In this document: one piece after another, positions 47,031 through 57,325 of the stretch | Position numbering within the stretch: the stretch's first letter is position 1 | How the letters are laid out: each line of letters starts with the position of its first letter | DNA from: Bacteroidota bacterium | Lineage (GTDB): Bacteria > Bacteroidota > Bacteroidia > NS11-12g > UBA9320 | Reading direction: 5' to 3' | DNA length: 64,000 nt | Assembly: GCA_013359235.1 (NCBI GenBank) | Contig: JABWCE010000006.1 | Span: forward strand, 86,030-150,029 | Program-made: the position numbers and the translations under genes | Notes under the pieces: model-generated | The model's database searches: none | Told to the model about the DNA's origin: nothing | What the model saw: only the letters and a program-made list of their open reading frames with translations

Positions 47031-48281
47031 TCAAAATGTTTTCCAAAGTTTTTTTACTTCATCCCAGTTATTTTGCCCAATTACACAATTCATTTTGCCC
47101 GAGCCTCTTCTTATTGGCTGATTGTTTAAATTATTTTCTAAATATAATGAAGCAAGTTTGTCAATAAGCTCAACATCGCTCTGTTTGGTTGCGTCCATAT
47201 CAAGATTTATCAATTTATAAAACTCATCTATTTTAAAACCGGGAGGACATTCCCATTTTTTGCTGTACATACTGTAAACAGGCTGTATTAAAGGATTTGC
47301 TCTGATAAATTTTACATTTTTTTTGTTGTCGAGTGATGGATTTAGAAATGTATAAGCTATAAATGAGGCTGTGTCAGGCGGGTCACTTAGTATAGAAACT
47401 GTCATTTTCAACAAATCATCTTTAAATTTTTGTTTTTTTCTTTTTTCAATTAAAAATGAATGTTCGGTGCTTAATGGTTTTGCAGGGTCTGTTTCAATAG
47501 GTAAATTTACACTGCCTGTACCTATCGAAAACACTTGTATTTGCTCTGCACCTGTACCATTGTTCAACGCTTCTATAATACCAACATGAACGGGATTGTT
47601 ATTGCCCGCCACAGCACCATCCCAGTAATATTTTTCAATACTATCGGCAGTACCATTTAGATTGGTTACAAATTTTGCAGGTTTGTTAAAATAATTTAAT
47701 GGAGCATTGCTTGCAGCATGTACAGCTTGCACCAGTGTGCAACTTCTGAATTTGCCTTCGGCATTTATTCCCCATTTGCGTTCTAAATTTACTGTTTCCG
47801 AAACACTATTTTTATCAGATCTGAAAAATGCAGCCCTGTTTTGCTCATAATCGTATGTGCATATCACTATTTTCAAATCATTTCTACCTATAAGTTCGGG
47901 TACTTGCGTAATATCTATATTTGATATATTGGGCAATAAAATGTTCAATGCTTTAAGTTTTCTTTCGGCTGAGTATTTTGGACCAATTTTTATAAGATTT
48001 AAAATCTTATTTAAAAATGATTTTTCGAAAAAACCGAGTTCTGAAAAAACCGAATTTCTTAGTTTTTCGTTAAGAAAAATCTGAGCAATTTCTTCAAGTG
48101 TTTTGCCATCGGCCATAGCAGCAAGAGCAAGGCTGCCTCCCGAATTGGCAACTGCCATGTCAAAATTCTTCAATACATCGTGTCCGTTAGTATTTTTGCC
48201 AAATAAATTCTGTAAAATTCTTATTTGAATAAGTGCCCACGAGCCACCACCATCAAGCGATAAAATTCTGAAAGGTTTCAT
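47031..48281 (-). CDS. Patatin-like phospholipase, no signal peptide
   Basis: 416 residues. The oxyanion motif is SLDGGGSWAL at the N-terminus. The nucleophile elbow is VANSGGSLAL, with Ala in place of the first Gly of GxSxG. The catalytic Asp is in YWDGAVAGNNNPV (DGA). It hydrolyses phospholipid or lipid esters. No signal peptide, membrane anchor or fused sensor domain is visible. It lies 19 bases after an amidase gene that also lacks a signal peptide. Confidence 0.9.
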   Translation of the reverse strand: MKPFRILSLDGGGSWALIQIRILQNLFGKNTNGHDVLKNFDMAVANSGGSLALAAMADGKTLEEIAQIFLNEKLRNSVFSELGFFEKSFLNKILNLIKIGPKYSAERKLKALNILLPNISNIDITQVPELIGRNDLKIVICTYDYEQNRAAFFRSDKNSVSETVNLERKWGINAEGKFRSCTLVQAVHAASNAPLNYFNKPAKFVTNLNGTADSIEKYYWDGAVAGNNNPVHVGIIEALNNGTGAEQIQVFSIGTGSVNLPIETDPAKPLSTEHSFLIEKRKKQKFKDDLLKMTVSILSDPPDTASFIAYTFLNPSLDNKKNVKFIRANPLIQPVYSMYSKKWECPPGFKIDEFYKLINLDMDATKQSDVELIDKLASLYLENNLNNQPIRRGSGKMNCVIGQNNWDEVKKLWKTF

Positions 48282-48300
48282 ATTTTTTTTATGTTTATGA

Positions 48301-49056
48301 TTAAATTATTTTATTCCAGTCAAAAGCCGTACCTATATCCCATTTATCAGTTCTGAAATTTACATGTGAGCAAATACCTTTAAAAGCATTTGCTTCGGCA
48401 GCGTTTGCAAAAACATTAAATCTCTTTTCTAATGGTAAAAAGTTGTATGGAATAGAGTATTTGTTTGTAAGAAATTTTAATAAAAGTTTTAAGCTATTGT
48501 ATTGTGCTTGGGTGAAAGTAGCAAAATATTCAAAACCTCTGTAATTGCTAACTTTAGTATAATATGAGGTTTCATCAAGCGAACAATAAATATCAGAATT
48601 TGAATAAGTAGTTACAAGATTGTTTCCTATTTTTTTAAGGCAACCAATATTCGAAATTTCAATTGCTATTGTCTTTTGGCTCATATCAGTATTGCCTCCT
48701 ACAGCATTTTTGCCTAAATGATACGACCAGTATTTTGAAGTAAACAGATTGTAAATTTCGCCATTACGAGCAATTACAAAAGGTACTGAAACATGATTGC
48801 CGGCTTGGGTTAGTGTGCCTATATCACCTTTTAGATAACCAGCAGTAAAGTGCAAAACAATTTTTGTTTTAGGAATTATTTCTTCAAAATAAAATGATTT
48901 ATCTCCGTTTTCTCTTATGCAGTCTGTTAGCTTTAATTTTTCGGTAAAACCAGGCACATTCACTTGTACTTCGTTTAAATTAAATTTTTTGCCGAAAGAA
49001 TCTTTTCCTGTTTCTTTAAAACTCAATTCGTGGGCAACAATACTTGTAGCTTTCAT
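48301..49056 (-). CDS. N-acetylmuramoyl-L-alanine amidase (Amidase_2), no signal peptide
   Basis: 251 residues. Zn ligands are the His of KIVLHFTAGY and the His of CSHVNFRTDKWDIG; YWSYHLGK and KTIAIEISNIG are further family segments. It cleaves the bond between MurNAc and the stem peptide. The N-terminal ~70 residues form an unassigned domain without a signal peptide. It sits between the proline dehydrogenase (11-base gap) and patatin genes. It could be a lysin, an effector or a recycling enzyme. Confidence 0.9.
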   Translation of the reverse strand: MKATSIVAHELSFKETGKDSFGKKFNLNEVQVNVPGFTEKLKLTDCIRENGDKSFYFEEIIPKTKIVLHFTAGYLKGDIGTLTQAGNHVSVPFVIARNGEIYNLFTSKYWSYHLGKNAVGGNTDMSQKTIAIEISNIGCLKKIGNNLVTTYSNSDIYCSLDETSYYTKVSNYRGFEYFATFTQAQYNSLKLLLKFLTNKYSIPYNFLPLEKRFNVFANAAEANAFKGICSHVNFRTDKWDIGTAFDWNKII

Positions 49057-49067
49057 TTTTATATTTT

Positions 49068-50255
49068 TTATAAATTTCTTCTTTTTAGTTCGGCAGTAAT
49101 AGCATTTAGTTCGCGTCCCATCTGCCCGGCCATACTGCTGTTTTCTCTTGCACGCCTTCCAAGATAGGGCATTACAGCTTGTATTGGTCCATAAGGTAAA
49201 TATTTTGCAACATTATAACCATGCGAAGCGAGATTAAAACTTATAGTATCGCTCATACCATACAACTGGGCAAACCAAAACCTTTTATCATTGTTATCTA
49301 TTCCTGCTTCATTCATCATATTGCAAAGCATTAACGAACTGTTTTCGTTGTGTGTACCTGCACATATTGAAACTATATCACGATTTTCGAAACAAATTTT
49401 TAATGCATTATTAAAATCGGTATCACAATTGAATTTGTTGTTGTGAATTGGATTTTCGTAACCTTTTAGTGCTGCACGGTTCCATTCTTTTTCAATGTAT
49501 GCACCTCTAACGAGCTTAAAACCCAAATAATATTTATTTTTTCGGGCATCTTCAATACATTCTGTAATAAATTCAACTCTACCCTTACGATACAATTGTA
49601 CTGTATTGAAAATTACAGCTTCATTAGTATTAAATTTTCTCATCATTTCGTTTGCAAAATTGTCAACGGAGTTTTGTATCCACGACTCTTCGGCATCAAT
49701 AAATAATTTTACATTATTATTTGCGGCGGTTTCGCAAAGTGTTTCAAATCTTTTGCGTGTTTTGTAATAATTATCCAATTCATTTTGTTCAAGTTTTTGC
49801 CCTGAATCTACTTTTTCGAGTAGCGAAATACTTGCAATTCCACTTGGTTTAAAAACACAAAAAGGATATTGCTGCTTGCCTTTAGTTTTGCTTATTATAT
49901 TTTTAATTTCATCGGCATTGGCTTCAAATGATTGTTCAGAACCTTCGCCTTCTACCGAATAATCAAGTATTGCTCCCACATTGTATTTCCAAATATTGTC
50001 AACTGTTGCATTGCATTCGTCTATATTTTCACCACCGCAAAACTGCGAAAAAACTGTTTTTTTTATTAATCCTTTTATTGGCAACCCGATTTTTAAACAG
50101 AAAGAAGTAATTGCTGGTCCGTATTTTACCAAAAAATCGTATTTGAAAAGCGAAAATACAAATTTCGAAATTTTAAGGTTTGAATCAGTTTTATATTGAA
50201 AAGCCGTTTGAGTATCAGATAAATTTATTTCTTTGTCAATCATTTCTAATGGCAA
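49068..50255 (-). CDS. Proline dehydrogenase
   Basis: 395 residues, the stand-alone PRODH form. The (beta-alpha)8 barrel has VKLFIDAEESWIQ, YRKGRVEF, YYLGFKLVRGAYIEKE, a THNE segment and the C-terminal GYNVAKYLPYGPIQAVMPYLGRRARENSS, which holds the proline-binding Arg pair. It oxidises proline with FAD, the first step of proline catabolism, and passes electrons to the membrane quinone pool. The fused P5C dehydrogenase of long PutA is absent. It is divergent from the dipeptidyl peptidase gene. Confidence 0.95.
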   Translation of the reverse strand: MPLEMIDKEINLSDTQTAFQYKTDSNLKISKFVFSLFKYDFLVKYGPAITSFCLKIGLPIKGLIKKTVFSQFCGGENIDECNATVDNIWKYNVGAILDYSVEGEGSEQSFEANADEIKNIISKTKGKQQYPFCVFKPSGIASISLLEKVDSGQKLEQNELDNYYKTRKRFETLCETAANNNVKLFIDAEESWIQNSVDNFANEMMRKFNTNEAVIFNTVQLYRKGRVEFITECIEDARKNKYYLGFKLVRGAYIEKEWNRAALKGYENPIHNNKFNCDTDFNNALKICFENRDIVSICAGTHNENSSLMLCNMMNEAGIDNNDKRFWFAQLYGMSDTISFNLASHGYNVAKYLPYGPIQAVMPYLGRRARENSSMAGQMGRELNAITAELKRRNL

Positions 50256-50307
50256 AAATAAAAATTTTAAAAAATTATTTTAATGATATTTTTTTTAATA
50301 TTGAACC

Positions 50308-52494
50308 ATGTCTAAAAAAGTAATAATTTTAGTTTGGGGTTTATTTTCATTTTGTGTTTTGACGGCACAAAATCAAATAACGCTTGAAGATATTTGGAAA
50401 AAAGGCACTTTTTACAATAGAGGAGTTTCGGGTTTTATACCATTAAAAGATGGTAATCATTATTGTGTAATGGAAGTAAACAATAAAAAAGAACAAATTG
50501 TTGTAAAATACAATTACGAAACCGGTAAAGCCATAGATACATTAATAAATACAAGTAAAATTTGTCAAAACAATAGCATTGCTTCATTCAATATTTCAGA
50601 TTTTAAATTTAGTAAAGATGAAAACAATGCTTTAATTACAAATGATGTGAATTATATATATCGCCACAGTAGCGAATCAATGGCTTTTGTGCTTAATTTA
50701 AAAACCTATAAACTCACGGCAGTTTCTGATAATAAAATTATGTACCCTACATTTGACCCCAGCGGAACTAAGGTAGCTTATGTTTATAAAAACAATTTAT
50801 ATTTAAAAGATTTGATTACGAGTAAAACAATAGAAATAACAAATGATGGCAAAAAAAATGAAATAATAAATGGTGCTGTTGACTGGGTATATGAAGAAGA
50901 ATTCAGTATGAGCAGCGGTTTTGATTGGAATGATGATGGTAGTTCAATAGCTTACTATCGTTTTGACGAATCAAAAGTATCAGAATTTTCAATGCCTGTT
51001 TATGAAAATCTATATCCCGAAAATTATGTTTTTAAATATCCAAAAGCAGGTGAAGCCAATTCTACGGTTGATGTTTTTGTTTATAATTTAAATGAAAATA
51101 AATCTTTGAAAATGATTACCGGTTCGCAAAACGACCAATATTTACCAAGAATTATGTGGACCAAAAACAAAAATCTGTTATCAATTCAAAGACTTAACCG
51201 TTTGCAAAACAAATGGGAATTAATGCTTGCAGATGCAAAAACCGGAGCCACAAAAACAATAATTGAAGAAAATGATAAATATTACATTGATATAACCGAT
51301 GATTTAATTTTTTTGAATACTGACGAACAATTTATTTATACAAGCGAAAAGAGCGGATACCGCCATATATACCTTTGCAAACTAAGCGGCGAACAAGTGA
51401 GGCAATTGACTAATGGAAATTTTGATATTGCTGAAATTAAAGGCTATGATGAAAAAAACAAAGTAGTATATTTTTCATCTTTCGAAAAAACACCACTTGA
51501 AAAACATATTTATAAAATTGACTTAACAGGTAAAAACAAAACCGATTTAACTCCCGAAAACACTAATCATTCAGCTACTTTTAACAGTACATTTACTTAT
51601 TTTTTGCACAATCAGTCGTCTATTAATTCTCCTTCGTTGGTTACAATTTGTAATAATAAGGGCAAAACAATAAGAATACTTGAAAATAATGATGCTTTGC
51701 AAAAAAAACTTGCAGAATACAAGTTTTCTAAAGCCGTATTTGGAAAATTGCCTAATGGAACGGGCGAACTATTAAATTACTGGATAATAAAACCTTTAGA
51801 TTTTGATAGTTTTAAAACTTATCCTCTTTTGATGTTTGTGTATGGTGGACCTGGTTCGCAACAGGTAACAAATGGCTGGGGAGGTGCAAATTTTATGTGG
51901 CACCAAATGCTGGCTAACAGATATGGCTACATAATAGCTTGTGTTGATAACAGAGGCACAGGAGCAAGAGGGGCTGAATTTAAGAAAATTACTTATCGCC
52001 AACTTGGCAAATACGAAAGCGATGACCAAATTGCCGCAGCCGAATATTTTGGTAAACTTAATTTTATTGATAAAAAAAGAATTGGTATATGGGGTTGGAG
52101 CTATGGCGGCTATATGAGCAGTATTTGTATAACAAAAGGTGCAGATGTTTTTAAAACTGCTATTGCCGTTGCACCTGTAACAAACTGGAGGTTTTACGAC
52201 AATATTTACACCGAAAGATATATGCAATTGCCCAAAGATAATCCTGAGGGATACGACAATAATTCACCAATAAACATGGCAGGAAAATTAAAAGGAAACT
52301 ACTTGATTATACATGGAACTGCCGATGACAACGTACATTTTCAAAACTCGGTAGCAATGGTTGAAAAACTTGTTGAAAACAATAAACAATTCAAATCAGC
52401 ATATTATCCCAACAAAAACCATGGAATATACGGAGGGAACACGAGATTACATTTATTTACCTTGATGACAAATTTCATTTTAGAAAATTTATAA
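50308..52494 (+). CDS. Dipeptidyl peptidase IV (S9B)
   Basis: 728 residues with a signal peptide ending at LTAQ. An N-terminal propeller includes the EEF-type dipeptide anchor (WVYEEEFSM, the Glu pair). The hydrolase domain has S598 in GWSYGGYMS, D673 in HGTADDNVH and H705 in NHGIYGG, with spacing like human DPP4. It removes X-Pro (and X-Ala) dipeptides in the periplasm. Three peptide transporter genes follow, so its dipeptides are probably imported by them. Confidence 0.95.
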   Translation: MSKKVIILVWGLFSFCVLTAQNQITLEDIWKKGTFYNRGVSGFIPLKDGNHYCVMEVNNKKEQIVVKYNYETGKAIDTLINTSKICQNNSIASFNISDFKFSKDENNALITNDVNYIYRHSSESMAFVLNLKTYKLTAVSDNKIMYPTFDPSGTKVAYVYKNNLYLKDLITSKTIEITNDGKKNEIINGAVDWVYEEEFSMSSGFDWNDDGSSIAYYRFDESKVSEFSMPVYENLYPENYVFKYPKAGEANSTVDVFVYNLNENKSLKMITGSQNDQYLPRIMWTKNKNLLSIQRLNRLQNKWELMLADAKTGATKTIIEENDKYYIDITDDLIFLNTDEQFIYTSEKSGYRHIYLCKLSGEQVRQLTNGNFDIAEIKGYDEKNKVVYFSSFEKTPLEKHIYKIDLTGKNKTDLTPENTNHSATFNSTFTYFLHNQSSINSPSLVTICNNKGKTIRILENNDALQKKLAEYKFSKAVFGKLPNGTGELLNYWIIKPLDFDSFKTYPLLMFVYGGPGSQQVTNGWGGANFMWHQMLANRYGYIIACVDNRGTGARGAEFKKITYRQLGKYESDDQIAAAEYFGKLNFIDKKRIGIWGWSYGGYMSSICITKGADVFKTAIAVAPVTNWRFYDNIYTERYMQLPKDNPEGYDNNSPINMAGKLKGNYLIIHGTADDNVHFQNSVAMVEKLVENNKQFKSAYYPNKNHGIYGGNTRLHLFTLMTNFILENL

Positions 52495-52545
52495 TAATTA
52501 TTTCAAAAATAAATTATTAATTGCCAAAAAATTTAAAGAAAAAAA

Positions 52546-54072
52546 ATGAGTACTTCAAACGAAAAACATCCAAAAGGACTGTATTTACTATTTTTCACCG
52601 AAATGTGGGAAAGATTCAGCTATTACGGAATGAGAGCAATCTTTATTCTGTTTTTAACCAAAGCACTTGTATTTAGCGAAAAAGATGCCTCAACCATTTA
52701 TGGAAGCTACACAGGTTTAGTTTATTTAACACCGTTGTTAGGTGGTTATTTGTGTGATAAATTTTTGGGTAATCGCCGAAGTATAATTATTGGTGGAGTG
52801 ATGATGGCTATTGGGCAGTTTCTAATGTTTGTATGTGGCAGTATGATTGGCAATGTAGAACTTGCTACAACTTTAATGTGGATAGGATTAACTGTTTTAA
52901 TTATCGGGAATGGATTTTTTAAACCAAATATTTCTACAATGGTTGGGCAACTTTACACACCTGGCGATAGAAAGATTGACAGTGCATTCACCATTTTTTA
53001 TATGGGTATAAATATTGGAGCTTTTTTCTCGCCCCTTGTATGTGGCGGGCTTGGCGATACTGGAAATATTTCAGATTTCAGGTGGGGTTTTCTTGCAGCA
53101 TGTGTAGGGATGATTATTAGTTTACTTTCTTTCCAGATTTATAAAAACAAATACCTTACAAACAACGAAGGCGAAGCAATTGGCATGCCTGTTAAAAAAC
53201 TCGATATGAAAAATTTACTAATAATCATTGGAACTATTTTGGTGATATTTTTCTTATTGAGTTTTAAAAATATGTTTAAAAGCGATATTGACCTAATTAG
53301 CTATTTAATTTACGGAGCACTGGTGATAGTACCATTAGTAATTATTACCGACAAATCATTGACCTCACAAGAGAAATCGAGAATATCGGTAATATTTATA
53401 CTTGCATTTTTTGTAATATTTTTCTGGAGTGCTTTTGAACAAGCCGGAGCATCACTTACATTATTTGCCGACAAACAAACCGAAAGACATATTGGTGCTT
53501 GGGAAATGCCCGCAAGTTGGTTTCAATCTGTAAACCCACTTGGGATTATTATACTTGCTCCTATTTTCGCTTATTTTTGGGGAATATTGTACAAAAGAAA
53601 ATTAGAGCCCGCATCGCCAATGAAAATGGCTTGGGGTCTTGCATTAGTGTGTTTAGGTTACTTTGTTATTGCAATGGCAGTAAAAGACACTGACAGTACT
53701 GCAAAAGTTAGTATGTATTGGTTGTTGGCGTTATACCTGTTACACACAATGGGCGAACTTTGCCTTTCACCAATAGGTTTATCAATGGTTTCAAAACTTG
53801 CACCTATAAGGTTTGCCTCTTTATTAATGGGTACATGGTTTTTGGCAAATGCAGCCGCTAACAAATTTGCCGGTACATTAAGTGCATTAATACCGCCAAC
53901 CAATGAACCAGAAACTGCCGGTAAAGCAATAGAATACCCTTCAATTATCGGGTTTCAAATAACCAATTTATACGAATTTTTCATGGTATTTATAATTTAT
54001 AGCGGTGTAGCAGCAGCGTTATTGTTTGTACTTAGCGGAGTACTTCGCAAAATGATGCACGGCATTCGATAA
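52546..54072 (+). CDS. POT family peptide:H+ symporter (first of three)
   Basis: 508 residues with about 14 membrane helices. The POT signature ExxERFxYYG is complete (E19, E22, R23, F24, YYG 26-28). FYMGINIGAFFSPLVCGGLGD matches the PTR2 motif, and FWSAFEQAGASL on helix 7 resembles the peptide-binding Glu helix. It imports di- and tripeptides with protons. It follows the dipeptidyl peptidase gene by 51 bases. Confidence 0.95.
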   Translation: MSTSNEKHPKGLYLLFFTEMWERFSYYGMRAIFILFLTKALVFSEKDASTIYGSYTGLVYLTPLLGGYLCDKFLGNRRSIIIGGVMMAIGQFLMFVCGSMIGNVELATTLMWIGLTVLIIGNGFFKPNISTMVGQLYTPGDRKIDSAFTIFYMGINIGAFFSPLVCGGLGDTGNISDFRWGFLAACVGMIISLLSFQIYKNKYLTNNEGEAIGMPVKKLDMKNLLIIIGTILVIFFLLSFKNMFKSDIDLISYLIYGALVIVPLVIITDKSLTSQEKSRISVIFILAFFVIFFWSAFEQAGASLTLFADKQTERHIGAWEMPASWFQSVNPLGIIILAPIFAYFWGILYKRKLEPASPMKMAWGLALVCLGYFVIAMAVKDTDSTAKVSMYWLLALYLLHTMGELCLSPIGLSMVSKLAPIRFASLLMGTWFLANAAANKFAGTLSALIPPTNEPETAGKAIEYPSIIGFQITNLYEFFMVFIIYSGVAAALLFVLSGVLRKMMHGIR

Positions 54073-54090
54073 ATTTTAAATTAAATAAAT

Positions 54091-55719
54091 ATGTGGAACA
54101 AACACCCTAAAGCCTTGCCATTTCTGTTTTTCAGCGAAATGTGGGAAAGATTTGGCTATTACTTAATGATTGGCATTTTTACATTATATCTTAAAGATGT
54201 AAAAAATGGGTTTGCTATGAACGAAGCCGAATCGGCTGACTTGTACGGTACTTTTATAGCTTTGGTTTTTCTTACACCTTTTATTGGAGGTTTGCTTGCC
54301 GACAGGTATTTAGGTTATAAAATTTCTATAATAGCAGGTGGATTGATGATGGGTGTCGGATATTGCCTCATGGGCGTTCATAATATAACAGTGCTCTATA
54401 TTGCAATGACTCTGGTAATATTGGGCAATGGATTTTTCAAACCAAATATTTCAACACTTCTTGGAAATATTTACAGCGTTGAAAAACACAAACATCAAAA
54501 AGACGAAGGATATAATATTTTTTACATGGGTATAAATATTGGAGCATTTATCTGCAATTTTTTTGGTGCAGCATTGCAAATAATGCTCGGTTGGGGTTGG
54601 GCTTTTTTAGCTGCAGGTATAGGAATGTTTATTGGAGTTATTGTATTTATCAGCGGTACAAAACACTACAGGGGTTACGACTCAAAAAAAGGTGTATCAA
54701 AAGGAGATATGTCATTTTTAAGAATAGTGCTTACAATACTTATTCCTGCAATTGCTTTTGGAATTATCGGGTGGCTTATACCCAATAATATTTTCGGTAG
54801 CGATAGTACAGATGCTTTTATTTTAAGTTGTATTCCGGTAATTTATTTTTATGCTTCATTGTATTTTAAAGCTGATGAAAATGATAAAAAATCAATTGGA
54901 GCAATGCTTTCAATATTTGCAGTAGTAATTTTGTTTTGGGCAGTTTTCAAACAAAATGGCTCAGCCTTGAATACTTGGGCAGATAGATATACCGACCGCA
55001 AGGTAGAAGGAAATACAGCATATTTGTTAGAAAACCTAAAACAATCAAGAAAACTGACATATACAAAAGATTCGGTCGAGAAATACGATGAAAAGTTCAG
55101 GTTGCAAAAAATTGATGGAAAAGTTGTAAAAGAATTCAATTACCCAATATATTTTAGAAACGAAAAACCTTCAGAATTGCCAACCGAAGGAAACTCAGTA
55201 AGCGTTTGGGCTACAAACCTGAGCCAATCCATAAATCCATTTTGGGTAATACTACTAACACCATTGGTAGTAGCTTTTTTTACATTTTTAAGAAGTAAAA
55301 ACAAAGAGCCATCTACTCCTGCAAAAATCACATGGGGTTTGTTTATTTCAGCATTATCAGCACTTGTAATGTTTGCAGCAGCAAAAGCCGGAAGCAACGG
55401 AAGCGAAAAAGTAAGTGTTTGGTGGCTTTTTGCATCTTATGGAGTAATTACAATTGGCGAACTTTTTCTTAGCCCCATGGGTTTGAGCCTTGTTTCGAAA
55501 CTAAGTCCGCCTAATATTACAGCTTTAATGATGGGTGGCTGGTTTTTATCTACATCTATTGGCAATAAACTTAGTGGTGTGCTTGCAAGTATGTGGGATA
55601 AATACGATGATAAATCAAACTTTTTCCTGATTAATTTTTTATTACTGCTCGGTGCAACGGCATTGCTTTTACTTATGCTTAAATGGCTAAATTCTGTAAT
55701 GAAATCTAAAAATTTATAA
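54091..55719 (+). CDS. POT family peptide transporter (second of three), altered signature
   Basis: 542 residues. The family signature is E16-x2-E19-R20-F21-G-Y-Y but Leu replaces the usual Gly (YYLM), and the following Arg is Ile. FYMGINIGAFICNFFG is the PTR2-like motif. Between the helix-7 region (FWAVFKQNGSALN) and the next helix lies an extra hydrophilic loop (~310-385), and the helix-7 Glu is replaced by Lys (FKQNG). Substrate range may thus differ from its neighbours. It starts 18 bases after the first copy. Confidence 0.92.
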   Translation: MWNKHPKALPFLFFSEMWERFGYYLMIGIFTLYLKDVKNGFAMNEAESADLYGTFIALVFLTPFIGGLLADRYLGYKISIIAGGLMMGVGYCLMGVHNITVLYIAMTLVILGNGFFKPNISTLLGNIYSVEKHKHQKDEGYNIFYMGINIGAFICNFFGAALQIMLGWGWAFLAAGIGMFIGVIVFISGTKHYRGYDSKKGVSKGDMSFLRIVLTILIPAIAFGIIGWLIPNNIFGSDSTDAFILSCIPVIYFYASLYFKADENDKKSIGAMLSIFAVVILFWAVFKQNGSALNTWADRYTDRKVEGNTAYLLENLKQSRKLTYTKDSVEKYDEKFRLQKIDGKVVKEFNYPIYFRNEKPSELPTEGNSVSVWATNLSQSINPFWVILLTPLVVAFFTFLRSKNKEPSTPAKITWGLFISALSALVMFAAAKAGSNGSEKVSVWWLFASYGVITIGELFLSPMGLSLVSKLSPPNITALMMGGWFLSTSIGNKLSGVLASMWDKYDDKSNFFLINFLLLLGATALLLLMLKWLNSVMKSKNL

Positions 55720-55720
55720 A

Positions 55721-57247
55721 ATGAACGAAAATCAAACTCTCGAGCAAATTCAAAATTTTGAAGGGAAGTATCCAAAACAACTCTGGTATCTTTTTTTCAG
55801 TGAAATGTGGGAACGCTTTTGCTTTTATGGTATGCGTGGAATGCTCACATTTTTTATGGTCAATCAGCTTTTTATGGAAGAAAAAATTGCAAATCTTCAA
55901 TACGGAGCCACACAAGCATTTGTTTATGCCTTTACATTTATTGGCGGTATGTTTGCCGATAAAATCTTAGGTTTCAGAAAATCACTATTCTGGGGTGGGT
56001 TGCTAATGATTATAGGAAGTTGCATTTTGGCTTACGACCCCAAAACGTTTTTATTTCTCGGTATAAGTTTCAATATTATAGGTACAGGTTTTTTCAAGCC
56101 AAATATTTCTACCATAGTTGGGGCTTTATACAAAAGTGGTGATTCAAGACGCGATGCAGGGTTTTCATTGTTCTATTCGGGTATAAATATTGGAGCATTA
56201 TTAGGAGGATATGCTTGTATTTCTATTGGAAAAGGCACATTTCTCACTTCATTTGTTCCTGAAAACTATAGATGGAATGTGGCTTTTGGTTTAGCTGCAA
56301 TTGTAATGCTTATAAGTTTATTAACATTTACATACACAAGAAAAACACTTGGACCAATAGGGCTATCGCCATTGAGTGATGAAAATGATAAAAAATCATT
56401 TATCGGCAAAAAATGGTACGAGTATTTTGTTTACATTGGTGCTATTGCCATTATACCATTAATAATGAAAATGGTTGCCAATACACAATATACAGACTGG
56501 TTTATGTATTTCATCGGACCATTTAGCCTTCTGTATTTGTTTTATGAAATGAGCAAGCATACTTTATCAGAGAACAAAAAGTTGATTGCAGCACTTTTAT
56601 TTATTGTATTTTCAGTTATATTTTGGGCAATATTTGAGCAAGCAGGCGGCTCGTTAAGCATTTTTGCTGCAAATAACTTAAATGACAAATTGTTTTCTGT
56701 AATTACACTCGACCCCAATGGGGTAAACAATGCAGCAAATTCGCTTTTTGTAATAATTTTTGCCCCGATTATAGGCATAATTTGGATTGCAATGGCAAAA
56801 CGCAAAATTGAACCTAATACAGTTATAAAATTTGGCTTAGGATTTCTTTTTCTTGGTTTTGCATTTTATACATTTTACGCAACGAGATTTTTTGCCGGAA
56901 CCAATGGAATTGCCTCGCTTGATGTATTTACATTGGCTTACTTTATTGTCACTCTGGGCGAACTTTGTTTATCGCCTATCGGGCTTTCAATTATGACAAA
57001 ATTATCGCCTGCACGATTACAAGGCGTAATGATGGGAATGTGGTTTTTGGCAAGCGCTTATGGGCAATATGTTGCCGGTTTGTTTGGTGCTAGCATTGTG
57101 TCGGATATTGAAAATGCAAGTGCAATGGATAAACTCATTTCTTATACAAACGGATATAAAGATTTTGCCTTGTATGCAGTTATTTCGGGGGTTATACTCA
57201 TTGCAATTTCTCCATTGATGCGAAAACTTATGCAAGACGTAAGGTGA
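55721..57247 (+). CDS. POT family peptide:H+ symporter (third of three)
   Basis: 508 residues. The signature is E28-x2-E31-R32-F33-CFYG. FYSGINIGALLGGYA matches the PTR2 motif and FWAIFEQAGGSL keeps the helix-7 Glu. Only one base separates it from the second copy, so the three are one transcript. It is closer to copy 1 than to copy 2 in these motifs. Confidence 0.94.
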   Translation: MNENQTLEQIQNFEGKYPKQLWYLFFSEMWERFCFYGMRGMLTFFMVNQLFMEEKIANLQYGATQAFVYAFTFIGGMFADKILGFRKSLFWGGLLMIIGSCILAYDPKTFLFLGISFNIIGTGFFKPNISTIVGALYKSGDSRRDAGFSLFYSGINIGALLGGYACISIGKGTFLTSFVPENYRWNVAFGLAAIVMLISLLTFTYTRKTLGPIGLSPLSDENDKKSFIGKKWYEYFVYIGAIAIIPLIMKMVANTQYTDWFMYFIGPFSLLYLFYEMSKHTLSENKKLIAALLFIVFSVIFWAIFEQAGGSLSIFAANNLNDKLFSVITLDPNGVNNAANSLFVIIFAPIIGIIWIAMAKRKIEPNTVIKFGLGFLFLGFAFYTFYATRFFAGTNGIASLDVFTLAYFIVTLGELCLSPIGLSIMTKLSPARLQGVMMGMWFLASAYGQYVAGLFGASIVSDIENASAMDKLISYTNGYKDFALYAVISGVILIAISPLMRKLMQDVR

Positions 57248-57325
57248 TTTTATTTATAAATAAAGTAAACACTTAATTAATTACAAATTTTTAAATTAAA
57301 AGTAATTTAATCAAATTTGCAGCTT

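Noticed and set aside
47031..48281. CapV-type CBASS phospholipase
   Set aside because: No cyclic-nucleotide synthase (CD-NTase) or other CBASS gene is nearby; the neighbours are proline dehydrogenase and an amidase.
51796..52227. 143-residue minus-strand frame inside the dipeptidyl peptidase gene
   Set aside because: It lies opposite the catalytic domain and is Cys/Ile-rich without a recognisable pattern, as expected for an antisense shadow of an AT-rich gene.
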